A DNA stretch of 64,000 bases. Origin: Varroa destructor. Taxonomy: Eukaryota; Arthropoda; Arachnida; Mesostigmata; Varroidae. The position numbers and the translations under genes are program-made. Position 1 is the first letter of the stretch. Every line of letters starts with the position of its first letter. Where the stretch lies: positions 5,314,597-5,378,596 of the forward strand of contig NW_019211455.1 in NCBI RefSeq assembly GCF_002443255.2. The letters are read 5' to 3'. Shown here one piece after another: positions 58,231 to 64,000 of the stretch. The notes under the pieces are model-generated. The model was not told the DNA's origin. It saw only the letters and a program-made list of their open reading frames with translations, and searched no databases.

Positions 58231-61200
58231 AGTCCGACAATACATCTTGATAATAAGCAGCACAATATTTTTCAGGCTTTAGCAGCATTTGTATTTCTAT
58301 TGCAATTAGAATGTTGAATATAGTGGTTACGACAGACATTTAACTCGTATTCAAAGCGCTTTTCAGAGAAGTGTACATTTTTTATGTTTTTTTTTTTACA
58401 TTTATTTACAAAAATAGTTACGTTAGTTCAGCCCACGCACTCGCCGTACTAACGAAGGTCGATAGCGCAGCGGGACTCTCAAAAATAGCTCAACTACAGT
58501 GTCTATTGACAATGAATACGAGTCATCGATGTATGCTTGATAGTGGTCTACTTGTAATCACGCAGTCTCCTTGTACGCCTACAGGAAAAACCAAAGAGGC
58601 GAGCGCTTCTAATACATCGTATTGGTGAATTGTTGCTGCAAAAAGTAAAGCTCAATTTCTGCCCAGACTACCCCTTTGTTTTCTTACGGTAATTAAAATA
58701 GCTCCAAAAAATGACAAAAAAAATACTTTAAGGTAAATTGCACTTATAAATTGGTTAATTACCTATAGTCATGCGTAATTAAATCAAAATCATATTTAGC
58801 CTTAGAGCATAATAAGTACCATATTCATATATTTACTTGAAAACATTCTCAAAAAGTAGAAGTAAATGTTTGCAAAGCCTTTTTCAAGAATGTTTGACAT
58901 CAATACAAAAAAAAACCATGAGAGGTGAGCTCATCTGTCGTGTTTATCGATGGGTCGGCGAACAACTTTCCCATAGGTGCGTGATATTTTTAGGAGACGT
59001 CCAACATTATAGCAGATCATACGTCAGCATCTACCGTAGAATATTTTCATTTGAAGGTCTTTCTTATGGCGAAGCGGATTTTGATCGACGCGGGTTGTTC
59101 GAGCGTTTGTGTGAAGTAATCTTTAACGATTCAAGTACCGGACGTAATACATAAAAACAGGTTGTTCGAACACACCTAATTGGTACAAATAGAATGGAAA
59201 TGTTTATTGAGAACCAGTTGTTAACCAATAACCAGAATCTTCTTTATACGGTGTACTTTTATTTATACTACTGCAGGTATTCTGAGAAAGATGCATTACC
59301 TAGTTAGGCTTCCGTAGAAACGTCGTCATTGACATTGGGTCCTTCCATCTATTAAAAACCAATTGATAAGCTGACGCTAGTTTAGCGGATGATTCGTTCT
59401 GTTTGACTGAAGTACTCGGGGATAATTGTAGTTCAACTGACATGATGAAGATATGACGCATACACTAGCAAATGTAGATGAAAGTATTGTAAAACGCTTC
59501 TTTTCATCTTAGCTTCGGGAGAACTTTAGATTGGGGTTGACTAACGTACCACATTGTAGCAGTTATTATGTAGTGCCACTGTGCACACGGAGGTAAGTTC
59601 ACTAATTAGATCTTTAATAACGTACCTCTCACTCAACGAGGTTACCTTCCATTTTGAGCTAAGTCGAACCGTTGTCTATCTCTAAATAACGGATTATATC
59701 TTGGAGCAATTTTCAACTCAAGAGAAAATCCTGTTATAAATCCGTATCTCGCATGTGACAGTTTTGTATTTTTTGATACGGCATCGTTTTTCAAGGAGGA
59801 GTAGCGGAAATATTCATAAATGGGCTTTCGATAATATATAAGCCGCATAATCTATGCAAATAAAGAAGATTATTATTTTTAAAGTTCTCATTCTGGTTAG
59901 TTCTGTTACAGGTGTTATACATAACCACAAACAGTTACAGAGTACATTTTTAGAAAAAATTAATATATAGATTTCGTTATCAGATGTATTCACATCAGCG
60001 GGCGACTCTGATTCCGTAACAATTAAGTGTAAATCTGAATACCCACTATTTTTTTTCGTTTTTATGAAACGCTTCAAAAATACAACCGTCTCAATAAGTT
60101 CCGCATCTTCCGAAGTATTTTCTCTTTTCGAACGATCAGTAATGTTGACACTTCTTCATGCGTCTCTCTTCGTAAGCGCGGAGGGCCACTCATTGTGTGA
60201 CACTTTTAGAGAAAAATTAAGATGCTGAGGCACCACTTAAAAGTGAATGGTTTTGACGGATAGATTAATAGTCGATGACTTACAAAGGCAGGGGTAGGAA
60301 GGAAGGAAGGAAACTACTGGAAGGAAAAAAGAGCAACCAGTTTGAAAAAGAGCCTGAAAGAAAAGAGGAAAAGAGATTTATTGAAATCCCGAGGTCGGAC
60401 ACACTCTTATTCCGTCGGTGTTTGTGCCCCCCTGAAAGGCTACTGAAAACTGCTCTGTACTGGCTCGAAGGCAGACGAAAATCGTCCAGAATAAATGTAT
60501 CTGTGTAAGCCGGCCTCTAGGCATTTGTATGAATTTATAAAATATATATATATATAAACCTTAACCGTGTATATTGTAGAAGGCCAAAAAAATCTACCAT
60601 GAACTAGCGTAGTTGATATCAAAATACTACTATTATCTAGACGGATACTTTCCTTCGATGAACTCTGCTTCGTAAGCCGGCGTCCTGTTGATCCGCGTTC
60701 ATGACAGCTATAAAAAGAAATGGTGTGCGGTGTCCTGATAAGTGTGATTTCAAATTTATGTTCAAAAAACTTTAGAGACATCTCTATACAAAATAGAAAC
60801 TATACTGATGGCCGCCGACTTAAACAGAACTCCCGCTTATATGCCTATAATGACGGTCATTGTATAGAAGCATACGTCTACCGTCATAAAATGGCTAGGC
60901 TAAATACATGGAATTATATTGTAATAAGCGCCATGCAGAAAGCAGTATCTAGCCCATGTCTCATCTCTTCCGAATGCATCGTTGTCTTCAGTTAGTTACG
61001 GCTTGTTTAACGCGACCATTCAGAGGCGAAGCAAGATGCGCCTGATAACGCTACACTGGGTCACATCATTTTATGAATAACGTTTTGTGTGAACCCGCTC
61101 GTTGGTGAAAACATAACTAACAAACTTGGCCGGGAAAGAACGTTGCAGGACGAGCACATGACAGCGTCGCGAGTTAGCCAACTAACCGACTCTCTCAAAC

Positions 61201-64000
61201 ACATATTTCGACCCAGGCATAATCTCAGTGGGCGCATACACGTCAAGGACGAAGAAGACCAAGACCAGATCGCAGAGGACCAACGACCAACGGGCGAGCG
61301 ACCGACACGCTAAGTCTATAGAACCTAGCCGACCCAGGCGACGCGGGAACGCATGGGTCGGAGCGGACGAAGGCTGCTGAAATCGGAGCAACAGCAGAAT
61401 ACTCGCCGCTAGGAGGCGTAGGTGGTTGATAATAAGCAACCTTTAGTCTTTGTCCGCCCATAATAGAACAACGAACAAACGAAACTTGTTGGGTATTATT
61501 GCGGTGGAAATGATATCGTGGAAGTTAAGCGGAAACGCGCGGCAACGAACGACAGTGGGCGGACAAAGCTCGAGCTGTATGGAAAACCATTATTGCCGAA
61601 TCAGAGATGTACAGATTGAAAGTTCTAAAGGGGCTAAATCGGTATACTAATATAGGTTCGATGCAAAAACGGTACGGATAATACAACCACACCTCGTTGA
61701 TTGATTATATCAACTAAAGCGGTAAAAGAAGTGATTTACGGTGTACCAAATGACACGAAGTCCAAATTGTCCCAAAAAATACAATAGTAGAACAATAACA
61801 TGAGCATTCTGCGTCGATTGTTATGCTGTTCGCTAAGTACCAAATTCATACTGTAGACATATACGCGTGGTTCGGTGCGACTATAAGATTAAATAGCGTT
61901 ATTCAGTTGTGTGTCCTGAAAAATTTGACGTTTTTGTTTTTTAGGACCACGCTAGACAACACAGTTGCAGGTGCTAAACAACTGCTTATGCCAGGAACAG
62001 AATCTTGCCTGAAAAGTTAGACAAAACGTACAGCTATGATAAGAGCTAGCATTAATTAATACAATACTTTCGTAGAAGATATCCGTTTTCTTCTAAACTT
62101 TTGTCATGTCATAAGAATGCAGAGCTGCTGCATGATAGTCCTGACCTTTCTATATTTGCACTGTTCGGCCGTGTGCCATTGATACAGTTTCACTACGTTC
62201 GGTGTCTCTGAATCTTTTTGTTACATTGCCGTTTTCTTTAAAATTTATCAAAATTTTCACTGTGTTTTCCAAGGACTCTCTTACTCGGCGGGTGCTCGTT
62301 CCTGTCAGTTTCATCTTGTGCGCGTTACAGAGCTTTTGTGTCCGCCGCCCATGTAGGCGTATGTAACTCCATATAGCTTACTATGTACCCCTACTCCTCG
62401 CAGTGTCGTACATAAACACTCAATCGCCCCGTCTGTCAATCAAATCTTTTAATTGAATCCTGTTCAAGCTCTAGGGTCCCCCCGCGTTTTCGAGTCAGCA
62501 CTTCGTCTTCTTTTTCTGATTCTGCCTTTGCATGTTCCCAACGAGACGATAGCCAGAACACGAATCATCATGACGACAACCACATAAGCACAAACGGAAC
62601 GACGCAGACTGGCTGAGTGGGGTGGAGTGGGGTGACAATGACAGGAAAGATGTCTCATTATGATCACATAAGACGGCGAAACGTCTGTCTTACACCGGTA
62701 AGCCGCAGCGACACTTCGTATTAAGCGGATGTTTCAACAAATAAATCAATGAAACAGAAAACGAGAGGCATGTAAAGAGTCCCACTGTATTATAATAATT
62801 ATAACCGTCATTATCATTGTCCTTCTAATTATGAGAAAACTTAGGCAATCGAGATATTTGTCTCTGTCTGACATCTATATTTTTTTTGCAAAATTTACCG
62901 AGTGATAGATGTGACTAAGCAGAGCGTAAATATGCGGTCTTCATGTTTAGCGTGAAGATTATTCAACTTTGAAGGCATGGGTGTGCGCGATAATGAGGAA
63001 GTCGAGACATTAAGCGGCTTTCTAGTGAGGAAAATATACAACTCTATACCCACAATACAGTTCTTCTGTAAGATGGTTATTAGGCGCCGAACTCATCCTG
63101 TTGAGCGAAATTTTATATTAGTTAAATACAGTATGCTTTGTAGACGGTAATCTAGTCTGCTACCTTTAGAAGGTTCCTCAATGCGAGCTTTAGCAGATAA
63201 ATATATTCGGATTTAAGATATCTTAGAGCTGTAACAGTTTTTTCAGAAAAAAATGTGCAGCTAATATCAATACCACAGTTTTTTTCTATTTGGCTCACAA
63301 GACTATAATTCAGTTACATAATCAATCCTGCCTTTCATCCGTCTTCGATTTTCTTTGTTGAGAATCTTTTAAAAGACTTTTCCTTTTGCGCTTTGGAAAG
63401 GTTGCGTGACGTTTTAAGAGCTTCTGTGCCGCCAACTTGCTATTAGTCTGTGTACCAATAAAGGAAACTCCCTAAAGGCAATAGGTACTCAGTAACATTA
63501 TTATTATTACCAGCCACGTTGTCATCCTTTGCCTGGGTCGCAGCCATGGTCGTGCAAGCTAACACGCAAATACGACTAGTGAATGAATGCATTTCCCTAC
63601 GGGACGGATCGAATAGTATTCGACTGGGCGTTCGTAATACGACGAGTTAATTTCAACTTCATTAGAGGCGGGGGCACTTCCTTTTCTCATGTTGCCTCGC
63701 TTGGGCAAGGCGAATTTGGCGTGTCTGCTTTTTTTTTATAGTCCAATACACTTCCATGCGTCGTATTTCTATCCATGTCTTGCTATTCCCTTTCATGCAG
63801 ATTGCCAGTTTCGTCAGTATACTATCCTTTCCGATGAAGTCCTTTGCCATTCAGGAGTATACTAAACTAAAACGGTATTTACTGACGAACTCAGCAAGCC
63901 CGTATATATAGATTTCTGGATTTAGGATTCTCTGTGTGATAGACGGTCCTACTTGGTAGAGCAGTTTTCTATAGACATCTGTGATGTTTCACCATTTGCT
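58231..64000. other. Right end, no recognised gene
   Basis: Mostly AT-rich with short frames. Low-complexity patches include (GGAA)n at about 60297-60312 and (TA)n at about 60540-60556. A GC-richer island at 61100-61600 is open on both strands but unrecognised. A possible terminal exon with a strong acceptor (GTTTTTTAG) at about 61944-62020 reads TTLDNTVAGAKQLLMPG and stops. It has no homology that I know. Confidence 0.35.

Noticed and set aside
1..64000. CRISPR arrays, bacterial operons, rRNA genes, complete tRNA genes, viral insertions
   Set aside because: No regular spaced repeats, no ribosomal or cloverleaf sequence and no recognisable viral protein were seen on either strand.

Overview
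This is nuclear DNA from an animal. Every recognisable gene is split by short introns with GT/AG borders, the proteins are closest to conserved metazoan families, and the non-coding DNA is AT-rich with many (TA)n tracts and decayed transposons. A small arthropod genome, perhaps a mite or tick, would fit. That is inference from gene structure and feel, because nothing in the window fixes the taxon. No bacterial features were seen.

Layout. 3.4-9.9 kb (+): eight 3' exons of an AKAP2/MISP C-terminal-domain protein whose 5' end was not found. 12.5-16.4 kb (+): a compact formin with FH1 and FH2 in 7 exons and no visible regulatory ends. 16.4-21.7 kb: intergenic DNA with three small tandem duplications. 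21.7-24.2 kb (-): EXD2-type DEDDy exonuclease with an HNH-like Cys/His module. 26.4-36.8 kb (+): the complete 22-exon gene for the IFT-A protein WDR35/IFT121, 1158 codons with all phases consistent. 37.8-44.5 kb (-): a tight head-to-tail trio, HTD2 (mitochondrial hydroxyacyl-thioester dehydratase), TRAPPC4 (TRAPP trafficking subunit, intronless) and NUBPL (mitochondrial complex I Fe-S assembly P-loop protein). 44.5-64 kb: no recognised gene. It holds GC-richer islands with exon-like pieces (about 45.7-46.0, 49.7-50.2, 52.5-52.9, 56.4-56.9 and 61.1-61.6 kb), a decayed mariner transposase (57.5-58.2 kb), a dispersed 108-bp repeat pair and microsatellites.

How the genes relate. Three products are predicted mitochondrial or membrane-anchored (EXD2, HTD2, NUBPL). 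WDR35 serves ciliary retrograde transport, TRAPPC4 serves ER-Golgi traffic, and the formin and the AKAP2/MISP protein are linked to actin and scaffolding. No shared pathway is evident. The layout looks like ordinary gene order apart from the compact HTD2-TRAPPC4-NUBPL cluster.

I found no convincing new biological system. The best leads are the compact cluster, the formin reduced almost to FH1-FH2, the EXD2 3' exon choice, a perfect 18-bp hairpin and diverged repeat series in NUBPL introns, and the exon-like GC islands of the right-hand third. Exon borders were placed by eye from splice consensus, reading phase and remembered family sequences, with no alignment or expression data.
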